64,000 nt of DNA. Source: Clostridium ragsdalei P11. GTDB lineage: Bacteria; Bacillota; Clostridia; Clostridiales; Clostridiaceae. Where the stretch lies: positions 124,001 through 188,000 of the forward strand of contig NZ_LROS01000022.1 in assembly GCF_001675165.1 (NCBI RefSeq), in the 5' to 3' direction. Under the pieces are notes generated by a model. That model saw only the letters and a program-made list of their open reading frames with translations. It did no database searches and was not told the origin of the DNA. Made by a program: the position numbers and the translations under genes. This document shows, one piece after another, positions 36,791-46,571 of this stretch (positions are counted from its first letter, which is position 1; each line of letters starts with the position of its first letter).

Positions 36791-37089
36791 ATATTTTTCT
36801 CCTTTTTAACATTGCGCTTAATCTCCTGAATTGCTGATTCAACAGATGACGTATCGCCAAAAATCGCAATCATTATCATATTCTGTGGACAACTTCCTTT
36901 AATATCTTCTACTGTGACACCAACTGCCTTTTCAGCAATATCTGCGGCATAAATCATGTCCAGCATTTTACCTTGCACAAGACCAACCGCATCAACACAA
37001 ATTGAATCTTTATTAACATTAGCACCCATACGCCTCATAAGCATATCTATAGTACCCTTTGAAGGTGATTTAATAATTCGAAATTCCAT
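36784..37089 (-). CDS. GrpU-like BMC shell protein with G-S-C-P-Q motif
   Basis: Circularly permuted BMC-H protein of 101 residues (EutS/PduU-like layout: KGTIDMLMRRMG first, then GKMLDMIYAADIAEKAVGV and MIAIFGDTSSVESAI). It has GSCPQ with Cys67, the G-X-C-P-Q motif I recall for GrpU, a shell protein from glycyl-radical propanediol compartments that binds an Fe-S cluster at its pore. If so, the shell has two Fe-S pore proteins (this one and PduT). Motif match is direct; cluster binding is inferred. Confidence 0.85.
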   Translation of the reverse strand: MEFRIIKSPSKGTIDMLMRRMGANVNKDSICVDAVGLVQGKMLDMIYAADIAEKAVGVTVEDIKGSCPQNMIMIAIFGDTSSVESAIQEIKRNVKKEKNIC

Positions 37090-37105
37090 ATTGAATCATC
37101 TCCAA

Positions 37106-37948
37106 CTATATACTTTCCTGCGTACAACTAAGTGCTATACCTAAAGGGGTTACAAACATCGGATTCTTTGGCTTATGAGTAAAAATTCCTGTCTTTTTCT
37201 CTATAATTGTCTCAATACCTGTCAGGCAGCAAGTTCCTCCTACCAAAGATATTTCCTGAACATCGTACCCTTTAATATGCTGGTTAATAATAGATGCAAT
37301 TTTTTCAACTACTGGCTTTAGTACAGGTAAAAGATCCTTATGGTTTTCTGGATTACGTTTATACAATTCTGCTTCTGCAAAAGGCATTTTATATGCACCA
37401 GAAACAACTAATGAAAATTGAGTACCTCCTGTTGGTTCATCTGCAATATAAACAACTTTTCCATCTTTTAAAATTGAAATTCCAGTCGTTCCACCACCGA
37501 TATCTACAACTGCACCATTCTTAATTCTAAGAACTTTATTAGCAGCCGTCGGTTCATCAAGTACACTTGTAAGTTCAAAACCAGCTGCTTGAACTACATT
37601 TTTAACTGCTCCTGAGTCCAATTCATCTGTTCCAGGTGGAATAGCTGCAGCTCCATAAATCAACTCTGTACCTAACTTTTCTTCAATCTCATGCTTCATC
37701 TCTCTAACAATATTGATTGCACCAATATAATCAACAACCATACCATCTCGAACTACATCTGCATATTTATAAGCACCTGCTACTGGTTTATAGTTTTCAT
37801 CTACAACTGCTAGGACAACACATGCTGTACCCAGGTCAACTCCTGTATAATAAACAGAAGACTTATCAACAATCGGATGTTTTACTACATGTTCAAAATC
37901 TTTCACAAGTTGGTCGCAGAACTTAAAAGTCAAATTTTTCTCTGACAT
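37106..37948 (-). CDS. eutJ: EutJ-like actin-fold chaperone
   Basis: ASKHA-fold protein of 280 residues (VYYTGVDLGTACVVLAVVD, GAVVDIGGGTTGISILK, EISLVGGTCCLTG), the EutJ family common in BMC loci, proposed to act as a chaperone or reactivating factor. Start: GGAGG sits six bases before the ATG at 37948; the longer frame runs through that site. It overlaps the end of the EutT-like gene by 19 bases. Confidence 0.9.
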   Translation of the reverse strand: MSEKNLTFKFCDQLVKDFEHVVKHPIVDKSSVYYTGVDLGTACVVLAVVDENYKPVAGAYKYADVVRDGMVVDYIGAINIVREMKHEIEEKLGTELIYGAAAIPPGTDELDSGAVKNVVQAAGFELTSVLDEPTAANKVLRIKNGAVVDIGGGTTGISILKDGKVVYIADEPTGGTQFSLVVSGAYKMPFAEAELYKRNPENHKDLLPVLKPVVEKIASIINQHIKGYDVQEISLVGGTCCLTGIETIIEKKTGIFTHKPKNPMFVTPLGIALSCTQESI

Positions 37949-38700
37949 TTTGTACCTCCAAAAATAGAACAAATCATTTGGGACAAAGCATTAATAATCT
38001 GATTGATCTTTCCAATAGTATCACTGCACAATGCATCCTCATCTTCACTATCTTCATATGCTTCTAAAATAAATGGTTCGATTTCTCTAAGAGCACAGCG
38101 CAGTCTATGCAAAATTATGATATCTCTGCCTTTTTTAAGCTGCATATGAAATTCTGTAATTTCAAAGCAATCATCTAAATCAAGTGAATAATTACTAAAA
38201 TTTATTGCTGTACATTCCTTAATACAAAGATTTTCAACGGACCCCTTACCCTGAATGGCATTCTTAATTTTAGTAAACTGCTTACCTAAACTAATAACAT
38301 TCTGTGCCCAAAGGATATCCTTATTCAAAAGTTCTTCTTCCGTAATAAGGAACAATGCTTCCGTTGATTTCATCTTACTGTAAAGTTTTTTCTTCTTCCA
38401 ATTATTCTTCTTTTTGGGCTGTGCAGGTGTTTGATTTTCCTTTATAGTCTGCACCTTTTCCACAGTTTCCTTTTTCTCTACAGCTTGTTTTTTCTCTACA
38501 GTCTGCTTTTTCTCCGCAGTCTGTTTTTTATTTGCAGTATTTCTCTTTGTGTAAGGACCATCGTCAAACATATTTATACCTTTATCTGATAGAAATTGAC
38601 GTGCTCCAGGCGTAAGTCTTGTTCCCGGTTCTAATTCATAATCTGTAAAAGGTTCTTTTCTATATAAATCCCGCAAATCAATTTCGGTAATAAATTTCAT
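37930..38700 (-). CDS. EutT-like protein with Lys/Glu repeat linker, probably not an active adenosyltransferase
   Basis: Protein of 256 residues. The N-terminal 50 residues (KFITEIDLRDLYRKE, GTRLTPGARQFLSDKGI) and the C-terminal part (KGRDIIILHRLRCALREIE, INQIINALSQM) align with EutT, the cobalamin adenosyltransferase of ethanolamine use. The metal-binding His/CCxxC segment of EutT is absent; in its place is a linker of heptad-like KKQTVEK units (about residues 57-90). As the locus is B12-independent, the protein may have kept a structural or BMC-associated role only. Confidence 0.75.
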   Translation of the reverse strand: MKFITEIDLRDLYRKEPFTDYELEPGTRLTPGARQFLSDKGINMFDDGPYTKRNTANKKQTAEKKQTVEKKQAVEKKETVEKVQTIKENQTPAQPKKKNNWKKKKLYSKMKSTEALFLITEEELLNKDILWAQNVISLGKQFTKIKNAIQGKGSVENLCIKECTAINFSNYSLDLDDCFEITEFHMQLKKGRDIIILHRLRCALREIEPFILEAYEDSEDEDALCSDTIGKINQIINALSQMICSIFGGTKCQRKI

Positions 38701-38947
38701 TTTGGCCCCCCTTTACTTTTATTTTAAAAATAAACATTTTTTAGGGCTCCACCGGCTAATCCGCTAGGAACACTAATCTTATAATAAGGCTCTGAAACTT
38801 TTATTTGCCTCAACTGTCGGAAACATAAACTCTAATGTTCCACCATCAAATCAATTTTATTTATTACACCAATTACAGGTCATTTAATAAATCTTTATAA
38901 AACCAGGGAAATTACACATTAACACATATTGACTAATTAACTGCTTA
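38701..38947 (-). other. Leader-like intergenic stretch inside the BMC operon
   Basis: The longest gap within the operon (247 bases), between cutD and the EutT-like gene. On the minus strand it has a locally GC-rich block GTTCCTAGCGGATTAGCCGG near 38750-38770 and a possible small hairpin (GAGGC...GCCTT). It may contain an attenuator or internal promoter; I could not match it to a known riboswitch. Confidence 0.3.
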
Positions 38948-39898
38948 TTAATGCTTAATAACCGCAACTGGGAAATCATATTCTTTAATCCAGCCTTCAA
39001 TCCTATCCAAATCATCACTACTTAAGCTTGGATCTCCCTCTATTGGGTAATCTATACCCAGCTGTGTATATTTATTTACGCCTAATTTATGATAAGGAAG
39101 CAGATCTATACCTTTAAAGTTTTTGTAATCACGGAAAGGCATCAAGAAGTTAATTACACCATCAAACTCTTCTTTGCTATCATTCAAGCCTTTTAACAGG
39201 GGCATCCTAATCTTCACGTTATACCTGTGGTTAAGAAGTTCTTTCAAGTTCTTCAAAATTTGCTCATTATGCACTCCTGTCAGTTGATAGTGTCGTTCAG
39301 GATCAATATGCTTTATATCAAAAAGGAACAAATCTGTGAACTCAGCAACCTTAAGTATTGCTTCCAATTTTGCATGACCACAAGTTTCAATGGCTGTATT
39401 GATTCCTTCCTGCTTACATACCATAAGCAAATTTGCTGCAAATTCCCACTGCATCAATACCTCGCCGCCACCTAGTGTGACACCACCACCTGAAATTTCA
39501 TAAAACTGCCTGTCCTCTTCTATAACTTCCATAATTTCAGAAACAGTTTTTTCTTGTCCCATAATGGATATTGCAGACTCGGTACAAGCATTCTCACACT
39601 TGCGGCAACCTAAACAATCAATACTATGATCTACCTCATGTTCCATTCCTTTTGACATTGTATGTATTCCAACCGGACAAACAGAGACACAAGCACCGCA
39701 ATTAATGCATGAATTCTTTTTGAACATAACTTCATATTTTCGTAATTGTCCTTCAGGATTGGCACACCACTTGCAACGCAATGGGCATCCTTTAAAGAAT
39801 ACCAGTGTCCTTACTCCCGGTCCATCATACATATTGTATTTTTGCACATTAAAAATGACTGCTTTTCTTTCAATCATTGCTGCCTTCGCATTACTCAT
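38948..39898 (-). CDS. cutD: CutD, glycyl radical activating enzyme
   Basis: Radical SAM enzyme of 316 residues. DGPGVRTLVFFKGCPLRCKWC carries the activase signature with Cys38, Cys42 and Cys45 for the SAM-binding cluster (CPLRCKWC). A ferredoxin-like insert has two further Cys sets (64/67/70/74 and 95/98/101/105), as in activases of non-PFL glycyl radical enzymes. It makes the Gly824 radical on CutC. The ATG at 39898 follows AGGAG; a TTG three codons earlier is less likely. It sits about 130 bases after cutC. Confidence 0.93.
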   Translation of the reverse strand: MSNAKAAMIERKAVIFNVQKYNMYDGPGVRTLVFFKGCPLRCKWCANPEGQLRKYEVMFKKNSCINCGACVSVCPVGIHTMSKGMEHEVDHSIDCLGCRKCENACTESAISIMGQEKTVSEIMEVIEEDRQFYEISGGGVTLGGGEVLMQWEFAANLLMVCKQEGINTAIETCGHAKLEAILKVAEFTDLFLFDIKHIDPERHYQLTGVHNEQILKNLKELLNHRYNVKIRMPLLKGLNDSKEEFDGVINFLMPFRDYKNFKGIDLLPYHKLGVNKYTQLGIDYPIEGDPSLSSDDLDRIEGWIKEYDFPVAVIKH

Positions 39899-40031
39899 AC
39901 TAACCAATCTCCTGTTTGATTCATTTTGGTGTTCAGATGAATTTTTAACCGAGCCTGTCCTCTTGCATACCTTGCAGTATGCAAGATACAGACATCAGAT
40001 AAATTAATTTAAAATCAATGGAATACTATGT

Positions 40032-42581
40032 TTAAAAATGTGTTAACATAGTTCTACTAATAATTTCATCCTGAACATCCTTACACAATTCAACAAAGAA
40101 TGCACTGTAACCTGCTACACGAACAATAAGATCTCTGTACTGTTCTGGATGCTTCTGTGCTTCAATCAAAGTCTTGTTATCCAAGTAATTGAACTGCATT
40201 TGTCCATTACCAAATAAGCAAGCAGTACGTAACAATGTGATAATACCTTCTTCTCCTTCTGGAGTTTCAAGCAATCCTGCCATAAGTTTAAAGTTATGAA
40301 CCATACCTATGTTCATATTGTCACAAGACATCTTGGAAACAGATTTAATAATAGCAGTAGGTCCTTTAAAATCTGCACCCTGAGTTGGACTGATACCATC
40401 AGATAATGGTGTCCATGCTTTACGTCCGTTAGCAGAGGCGCCTGTCAACTGACCAAATGGAGTATTATTTGAGATAGATAAAGTACCATGACTCAAAACA
40501 GAGTACAAAGTCTTATATTTACGATGTTCCATCTCTGTAAAGTTGATCAAATCTGCAGCAATTAAATCTGCATAATCATCATCATTACCATACTTAGGAG
40601 CTTTTAAGCAATCATTTCTAAGTTCTTCATATCCAACAAAATCAGCTTTCAATGCTTGATTTAATTGCTCTAAAGTACATTTCTTATCATCGAATACTAC
40701 CTTCTTGATAGCAGCCATGGAATCTGCATATGTAGCCAATCCAGTCCATACAACACCAGGTCCGAAATTGTACATAGCACCACCGGCAGAAACATCTTTA
40801 CCGTGTTCCATACATCCTTCATACATGATGGACATTAAAGGCTTTGGAGCTAAATCTCTGTGAACACGCTGAGAAATAACTGTAGCAACATCAGTCCATT
40901 TTGTAACATACTTAATTTCTTCCTTAACAGCATTATCAAACTCTTCATAAGTCTTAAATCTATTTAAATCTCCCATATCAGGGCAAACTTGCTTTCCATA
41001 CCATAAAGGAACACCATGGTTTAGAACTAATTCTATACATATAGGCCATTGAGTATAAGCTGTAGAAGTCCATTGATATAAACGTCCAGCTTTCTGAGGT
41101 TCAACACAACCCATTATGCAATAATCTCTAGCATCTTCTATGGAAACACCTTTTGCAAGCATCATCTTAATATGCGCATCATCAAAATGGCAAGCTGGGA
41201 ATCCCATACCAGCACGAACAACATCAACAATCTTCTTCAAGTACTTCTTAGGTGATTTGTTGTGAATACGGCAAGCTAAAGATGGCTGATAAATCTTAAC
41301 GTGACGAACAGCATCCATCAAAAGATAAGTCAAGTCATTTGTTGCATCAAGACCATCACGAGTAACACCACCAACACACATATTTACGAATGGTTGGTAA
41401 CCTGCAAAGAACTTAGAAGCACCTTCGCTTGTAACCCACATCATTTCAGACATTTTAATTAGCATACAACCAGATAATTCAAATGCTTCATAATTATTCA
41501 TACGTCCTGATTCTATATCTGCCTTATAGAACGGATACATATATTGGTCAACACGACCAATGGACATACCAGTTTGATTTTCTTCAACTACAAGTAATGA
41601 CTCAATAGTCCAAACTGATTGAATTGCTTCCCAGAAATTACTAGGTTTATGTGCAGGAACATGTGCATTAACTTCTGAAATCTTTTGTAATTCTGCTTTA
41701 CGCTTAGGGTTTGTCTCTTTTGCAGCTAATTCAGCAGCATATTCAGACATACGTTTAGCGTAAATCATAACTCCTTCAGTAGTATCAATAACGGATTTAT
41801 AGAAATAAATCTTTTCAATATCTTCAGGATTTTCATAATCCAATTTTGCTAAATGATCCTTTGCTTCCTGCTGAATATCTGCCATACCTTTTTTCATTAA
41901 GATAACATCATATCCAGGGTTTGAATCACCACCACCATTAGTTGCATGGTAAGAACAATCTGAAACAAATGATTCACCTGAAAGTTCCCAAACACCCGCT
42001 TCACGGTATTGGTCTTCACAGTATTCATCAACGGATTTACCTTGCCAGAAAGGGAAAAGTTCATCACGCATAAGCTTTTTATCTTCTTCAGATACATAAA
42101 ATGGATCTTGAGGACGTGTTCCAATAGTATCTATTTCATCTTGCATCCATCTCCATGCTATATCAGGAGAAAAAGCTCCAGCACGAGGTGCACCACAAGG
42201 AGCTCCTACAATTAGCTCATCATCTTGAATTACTAAAGGTGCAGTTTCACAGCAATAACGGAAACATTTAGCACGTAATAAAATCTTAGGCATACCAGGA
42301 TTTTCTTTAGCAATCTTTGTAATAGCCTTAGCACGATATGTTGTTATTGAAGGCTTTTGCTTTAAATAGTTTTCCTTTATTCTTTTTAAACGTTCTGTCA
42401 TTCCATTTGGAACTTCTCCATTATTAGTGCAAGGTTCTGCACAAGCTGCAGGTACTCCATTATCTTCTTTTGTAATTTCTTGAGAAACGCCTTGAAATAT
42501 CTTCATTAAGGCTGCTTGTTCTTCTGCAGACATATTTTTAGTTGCCTCTGCAAACTTATTTGAAAATTCACGAATATCCAA
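40032..42581 (-). CDS. cutC: CutC, choline trimethylamine-lyase (glycyl radical enzyme)
   Basis: Glycyl radical enzyme of 849 residues that splits choline into trimethylamine and acetaldehyde. Key CutC residues are all present at a constant +3 offset from D. alaskensis CutC as I recall it: Asp219, Tyr211, Cys492 and Glu494 ([11 protein letters not shown]), Thr505, and Gly824 in RVAGYSAF. It is the short form without a long N-terminal domain; the first 35 residues are helical and may target it to the shell. The start codon is TTG, seven bases after AGAGGT. CutD follows downstream. Confidence 0.95.
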   Translation of the reverse strand: MDIREFSNKFAEATKNMSAEEQAALMKIFQGVSQEITKEDNGVPAACAEPCTNNGEVPNGMTERLKRIKENYLKQKPSITTYRAKAITKIAKENPGMPKILLRAKCFRYCCETAPLVIQDDELIVGAPCGAPRAGAFSPDIAWRWMQDEIDTIGTRPQDPFYVSEEDKKLMRDELFPFWQGKSVDEYCEDQYREAGVWELSGESFVSDCSYHATNGGGDSNPGYDVILMKKGMADIQQEAKDHLAKLDYENPEDIEKIYFYKSVIDTTEGVMIYAKRMSEYAAELAAKETNPKRKAELQKISEVNAHVPAHKPSNFWEAIQSVWTIESLLVVEENQTGMSIGRVDQYMYPFYKADIESGRMNNYEAFELSGCMLIKMSEMMWVTSEGASKFFAGYQPFVNMCVGGVTRDGLDATNDLTYLLMDAVRHVKIYQPSLACRIHNKSPKKYLKKIVDVVRAGMGFPACHFDDAHIKMMLAKGVSIEDARDYCIMGCVEPQKAGRLYQWTSTAYTQWPICIELVLNHGVPLWYGKQVCPDMGDLNRFKTYEEFDNAVKEEIKYVTKWTDVATVISQRVHRDLAPKPLMSIMYEGCMEHGKDVSAGGAMYNFGPGVVWTGLATYADSMAAIKKVVFDDKKCTLEQLNQALKADFVGYEELRNDCLKAPKYGNDDDYADLIAADLINFTEMEHRKYKTLYSVLSHGTLSISNNTPFGQLTGASANGRKAWTPLSDGISPTQGADFKGPTAIIKSVSKMSCDNMNIGMVHNFKLMAGLLETPEGEEGIITLLRTACLFGNGQMQFNYLDNKTLIEAQKHPEQYRDLIVRVAGYSAFFVELCKDVQDEIISRTMLTHF

Positions 42582-42671
42582 AACACTTACCTCTTTTCTT
42601 TCATAATTATTTTAGATTTAACTATTTGAGTTTTAAACTTATTGTTTACCATGTTTCAACACATCTGTACG

Positions 42672-44168
42672 CTATTTAATTTTTTCCATAGCTTTTTTCA
42701 AAATATGCTGCAACATTTGTATATCCTCTGGATTATAGTCTGACTGCTTTGTCATACCACTCAAATCACTTTTTTCTTCTGTAAACAATCCATTAGTATT
42801 AATAATCTCTTCTACATTCCGTACGCCATATCCGACTTTACGGACGTAAATAAGATTCATTGGTGAAACATTATCGGAGGTAATACCTTTACCTGCCGAT
42901 CCACTACCTAAAGTTAAAGCAGGAAATAAATTACTTGTAGCACCCATACTACCAAAGGAAGCAGGCGTATTAACAAGTATCCTGCCTACAGGTTTTTTTA
43001 ATGCAAACTGGCGAATTACATCTTCGTCTTTTGAATGTATAACAAGAGTGTGACCATGTCTCTCACTTAATAGCAGCTCAATACACTTTTCACATGCATG
43101 CATCCAATCATCTTCAATGTAGTAAGCTAGTACCGGACAAAGTTTCTCCTTGGAATAAGGATTATCTTGGGAAACATATTTCTGCTCTGAAATTAGCACT
43201 GTGCTACTTTCAGGAATACTGAAACCTGCTTTCTTAGCCAATCTCTGTGCGGATTTGCCAACCATTTCTGAATCCATACTACCATCAGAACGGAAAAAGA
43301 GAGAACCCAGTTTTTGTGCTTCCTCCTCTGTCATGAAATATGCACCACTATTTTGCAACTCACGTTTAACATCAGATGCAACACAGCTATCTACAACAAT
43401 AGATTGTTCAGATGATGGTACTATTCCGTTATCAAAGGTCTTACTAGCAATAATATCTCTTACCGCCTGCTTGATGTCAGCTGTACGTTCAATAAATGCT
43501 GGTCCATTACCAGTTCCTCCATAGATCACAGGTTTTCCAGATCTATATGACGCTTTAAGCATCCCGGGAACGCCTGTATTCATAATCAAAGAAGTCGCCT
43601 CATGGTTCATCAATTCGATTGTTCCACTAGGCGTCACAGTATGTAAGTATGCAAGAGCTCCTTCTGGCAGCCCATATCCTTCAGCTGCACGAATCATGAT
43701 GTCAAGCGCCTTACAAATTGTCTCCTTTGCTCTAGGATGTGGAGAAAAGATAATTGCATTACCAGACTTAATTGCAATTAATGCCTTATATATGGTAGTA
43801 GAAACCGGACTAGTTGCAGGACATAATGCAATAATTACACCCATAGGTACACCTACATCCATGGTCTTATCCTGACCATTTTCGTTAATAATACCTACAC
43901 ATCGCATTCCTCTAAGCTTAGCTGGCAAATATTCACAGGCAAATCGGTTTTTGATGCATTTATCCTGCCATTTTCCATAACCAGTTTCATCCTGTGACAT
44001 TACAGCAAGCTCTCGGGTATGTTTTCCGATTTCTTCAGCCATACGTTCAACAATCTCATCTAACTTTTCTTGCGGAAAAGTTGCTAACATTTTTTGTGCT
44101 CGTGCAGCATTTTCCACAAGGATTCGGGATTCTTGGATGGAGAGCAAATCATTATCAATAATATTCAT
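42672..44168 (-). CDS. Aldehyde dehydrogenase paralogue lacking the catalytic Cys
   Basis: EutE/PduP-family protein of 498 residues, full length, with the family N-terminal helix (LLSIQESRILVENAARAQ) and NAD-site GVPGMLKASYRSG. Where active members have GxxCASEQ it reads GIVPSSEQS: residue 251 is Pro (codon CCA on the coding strand), aligned with Cys251 of the active paralogue at 31492-33045. Acylating dehydrogenase activity is therefore unlikely. It may be a structural or regulatory partner, or a cargo adaptor. Directly upstream of cutC. Confidence 0.88.
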   Translation of the reverse strand: MNIIDNDLLSIQESRILVENAARAQKMLATFPQEKLDEIVERMAEEIGKHTRELAVMSQDETGYGKWQDKCIKNRFACEYLPAKLRGMRCVGIINENGQDKTMDVGVPMGVIIALCPATSPVSTTIYKALIAIKSGNAIIFSPHPRAKETICKALDIMIRAAEGYGLPEGALAYLHTVTPSGTIELMNHEATSLIMNTGVPGMLKASYRSGKPVIYGGTGNGPAFIERTADIKQAVRDIIASKTFDNGIVPSSEQSIVVDSCVASDVKRELQNSGAYFMTEEEAQKLGSLFFRSDGSMDSEMVGKSAQRLAKKAGFSIPESSTVLISEQKYVSQDNPYSKEKLCPVLAYYIEDDWMHACEKCIELLLSERHGHTLVIHSKDEDVIRQFALKKPVGRILVNTPASFGSMGATSNLFPALTLGSGSAGKGITSDNVSPMNLIYVRKVGYGVRNVEEIINTNGLFTEEKSDLSGMTKQSDYNPEDIQMLQHILKKAMEKIK

Positions 44169-44255
44169 TTCTAACTCTCCCTTTCATTTTTACTAACTAA
44201 GTACTGTACTTCTGTACTTTTTCATTTTATGTGGTGGTATCATATCATCCACATA

Positions 44256-44558
44256 TTAAGGAAGTAAATTTTCAATTGTATAACGTTTGGTGATTTTCTG
44301 AAGATCCGGATGTGGACTTGCAATAACAACTGAACTATAAACTTCAGCGCCCATATCTGTTACAGCTTTTACTCCAGCTTCTACAGCTGCTTTGCAAGCT
44401 CCTACATCTCCGGCAACCAATACAGAAATATAACCGGAAGCTACATTTTCGTAGCCAATTAATTCAACATCTGCAGCTTTACACATTGCATCTGCAGCCT
44501 CTAAAACAAAAACCAAACCAAATGTTTCTACTAAACCTAAAGCCACATATTTGCTCAT
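44256..44558 (-). CDS. BMC-H shell protein
   Basis: Shell protein of 100 residues with one BMC domain (ALGLVETFGLVFVLEAADAM, GYISVLVAGDVGACKAAVE, VVIASPHPDLQK). The pore region ENVASGY differs from the GGG pore of the other BMC-H proteins, so its selectivity may differ. Lies between another BMC-H gene and the pseudo-dehydrogenase. Confidence 0.94.
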   Translation of the reverse strand: MSKYVALGLVETFGLVFVLEAADAMCKAADVELIGYENVASGYISVLVAGDVGACKAAVEAGVKAVTDMGAEVYSSVVIASPHPDLQKITKRYTIENLLP

Positions 44559-44597
44559 CTGTTTTTCCTTTCCTTTACCATATTTTTTACTATATTT

Positions 44598-44894
44598 TTA
44601 TGCATCGATGTCATGTACTGAAACAATGTCTCCAACACCTTTAATTGGTCTTGGCATAACATTGTGTGCTGTCAATTTGCCTATTGCTGCAGCAGCAGCA
44701 GCTCCTGCTTCCACAGATGCTCTAACGGCAGCAACATCACCCTTTACCATAATTGTAACAAGAGTGGAACCTATATTTTCATATGATATCAGTTCAACAT
44801 CAGCAGCCTTTAGCATTTTGTCTGCTGCTTCAATTGCAGGAACCATCCCTAATGTTTCAATAAGGCCTAATGCCTCTTCGCCATAATACCTCAT
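44598..44894 (-). CDS. BMC-H shell protein
   Basis: Shell protein of 98 residues (EALGLIETLGMVPAIEAADK, STLVTIMVKGDVAAV, HNVMPRPIKG). Pore segment is ENIGST, again unlike the GGG type. Start: GAGGAGGAGG precedes the ATG at 44894 by eight bases; the longer frame would read through that site. First shell gene of the operon. Confidence 0.94.
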   Translation of the reverse strand: MRYYGEEALGLIETLGMVPAIEAADKMLKAADVELISYENIGSTLVTIMVKGDVAAVRASVEAGAAAAAAIGKLTAHNVMPRPIKGVGDIVSVHDIDA

Positions 44895-45029
44895 TTCATA
44901 ACCCTCCTCCTCTATACGCAATTACGCAGTATGGATCTTTTTCAAGCAAATGCAATTTTGATTCGATTACCTTTGCTTGAAAATATTTATTATTTGAACT
45001 AATAATTTGAACTTATGAAATTCAAGTTA

Positions 45030-45296
45030 TTAGTCTTTGATATATTTATTAATTGTAGCTGCACCTTCTTCATGTGCGTGATAATAAACTCTTAAGTTAC
45101 CTGATTTATCCATTTCAAATCTTGTTTCTTCAAGAAGTCCATTAGCCTCAGCTGTCATTAAAGCTTCAATTACAGCATCTCTATTAAGTGCCTTAAAATT
45201 ACCATAGTCATCTTTTAAAGCTTCAATAACCTCTTCTGCACAAGCCTCTTTAACTGTTGTAAAGTGTTTTAAAATAGCATAGTTAAGTGGTTTCAT
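45030..45296 (-). CDS. Small winged-helix-like protein, copy 2 of the transporter cassette
   Basis: Soluble protein of 88 residues (MKPLNYAILKHFTTVKEAC, EALMTAEANGLLEETRFEMD, YYHANEEG-like end YYHAHEEGA). It has a helix-helix-strand pattern like a small winged helix. Its start follows the transporter stop by one base. A paralogue follows the other transporter (46572-46835). I know no function; a regulator or ligand-binding partner of the transporter is a guess. Confidence 0.7.
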   Translation of the reverse strand: MKPLNYAILKHFTTVKEACAEEVIEALKDDYGNFKALNRDAVIEALMTAEANGLLEETRFEMDKSGNLRVYYHAHEEGAATINKYIKD

Positions 45297-45297
45297 A

Positions 45298-46389
45298 CTA
45301 TTTATCCTCCTTTTTTCTAAATAAATCCATTGGATTCATAGCAATTACCAAAATACCAAATACCATAAGTACTGCAGCAATCCAACCAATAGCAGGTATT
45401 GACCAACCTGATTTGCCAAAGATTACACCAAGTACTATCCAGCAGCAGAATGGTCCCCAGAATGAGTAAGTACCATTACAAGCCATACCAAGAGCTGCAC
45501 CACACATACTATTACCCTTATACCAACTCATGTATGAAACAAATGCGCAAAGACCACTTATAGCAAACCAAATCATAGCAGATCCACTTGTAAACGCCTG
45601 AAATACAAGACCAGTTGAAAGCTTAACACTACCTGCAAGCATACCCATAATAGGTATTAATATAATTAAGTTTGAAATACCTGATGTTGCTTGACGGATA
45701 GTAATACCTATTTCAGAATCAATCATAGATGTACCATAACCAGCTACACAACCTTCAAATCCCCATCCAAGGGCTGCTATGAAAGCAATAGCAATACCTA
45801 AAAGAGCGCCCTTTGGAGCACTTCCAGTGATGCTTGTACTACCAATCATGAAACTAGCAGTAACACAAATAACTATACCTAACATCATACGTTTGTTTAA
45901 CTCTTGTTTAAATAAGATTCTACCTAATATAGCACCAATAGCCGGACAAAGAGCTGTAATAGGAATAACTATTGAGCCAGCCATCTGAAGACCGATAACA
46001 TAAGCTGTACTTGAAATTGGTCCTCCTATAAGAGCTGCCAAAATCATTACACGGCCTGGAGTAGTATTGATGCATCTTAAGAAATCTCCAAACTTACCCT
46101 TAATACCTGCATAAAGCATTGCCCAGATAGCACTGCAAGAATCATTTACTGCACTACCAAGGGCACCCAATACATAGGTAATAACAAAAGCGGATAACCC
46201 TGCTGTATTAGTACCATACCAGTCACTCCAAACTCCTTTAGTCATACCTAATGATAAGAATGCAGAATAGAATCCATACATAATACCTGAAAATATAGCA
46301 ATTGATATACCTTTTTTGAAAAATTGTGATGATAATTTCTTTTTAGCGGCAATTGCTGCCGCACTAGGTTTTCCTGTCATTTCACACAT
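45298..46389 (-). CDS. EamA/DMT-like transporter, copy 2
   Basis: Membrane protein of 363 residues with about ten helices; repeats such as GGPISSTAYVIGLQMAGSIV and CPAIGAILGRILFKQELNKR are typical of DMT-superfamily EamA carriers. Very similar to the copy at 46840-47922. Position at the head of a choline BMC operon suggests choline uptake, or export of trimethylamine; the sequence does not decide. The small protein gene starts one base later. Confidence 0.78.
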   Translation of the reverse strand: MCEMTGKPSAAAIAAKKKLSSQFFKKGISIAIFSGIMYGFYSAFLSLGMTKGVWSDWYGTNTAGLSAFVITYVLGALGSAVNDSCSAIWAMLYAGIKGKFGDFLRCINTTPGRVMILAALIGGPISSTAYVIGLQMAGSIVIPITALCPAIGAILGRILFKQELNKRMMLGIVICVTASFMIGSTSITGSAPKGALLGIAIAFIAALGWGFEGCVAGYGTSMIDSEIGITIRQATSGISNLIILIPIMGMLAGSVKLSTGLVFQAFTSGSAMIWFAISGLCAFVSYMSWYKGNSMCGAALGMACNGTYSFWGPFCCWIVLGVIFGKSGWSIPAIGWIAAVLMVFGILVIAMNPMDLFRKKEDK

Positions 46390-46528
46390 AACTTAAAACT
46401 CCCCTCTTTCATAACTAGACTTTAGTGAAAACGTTTTTGTTTTCTAATGATATATTAACTTAATAACACATTTTTTCATGGTATAAAGTTCAATATTTTA
46501 CTGCATAATATCTGCTAGTTTTTTGGAG

Positions 46529-46558
46529 TTCTTGTACTATAGCTATTTTCTTGTACTA
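46529..46558. promoter_or_regulatory. Direct repeat TTCTTGTACTA x2, candidate AraC-type regulator site
   Basis: Two exact copies of TTCTTGTACTA spaced 19 bases apart between the two transporter cassettes. A related pair with the same 19-base spacing lies before the first cassette (48115-48141), and both are followed downstream by ACTTTATRCCATGAAAA on the minus strand (46474-46489; 48057-48070). Likely binding site of the AraC-type response regulator at 29078-29848. Confidence 0.5.
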
Positions 46559-46571
46559 ATAGCATTTAATT

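Noticed and set aside
38701-38947. Cobalamin or preQ1 riboswitch in the BMC operon gap
   Set aside because: Some GC-rich words looked similar, but the conserved core of either class could not be aligned.
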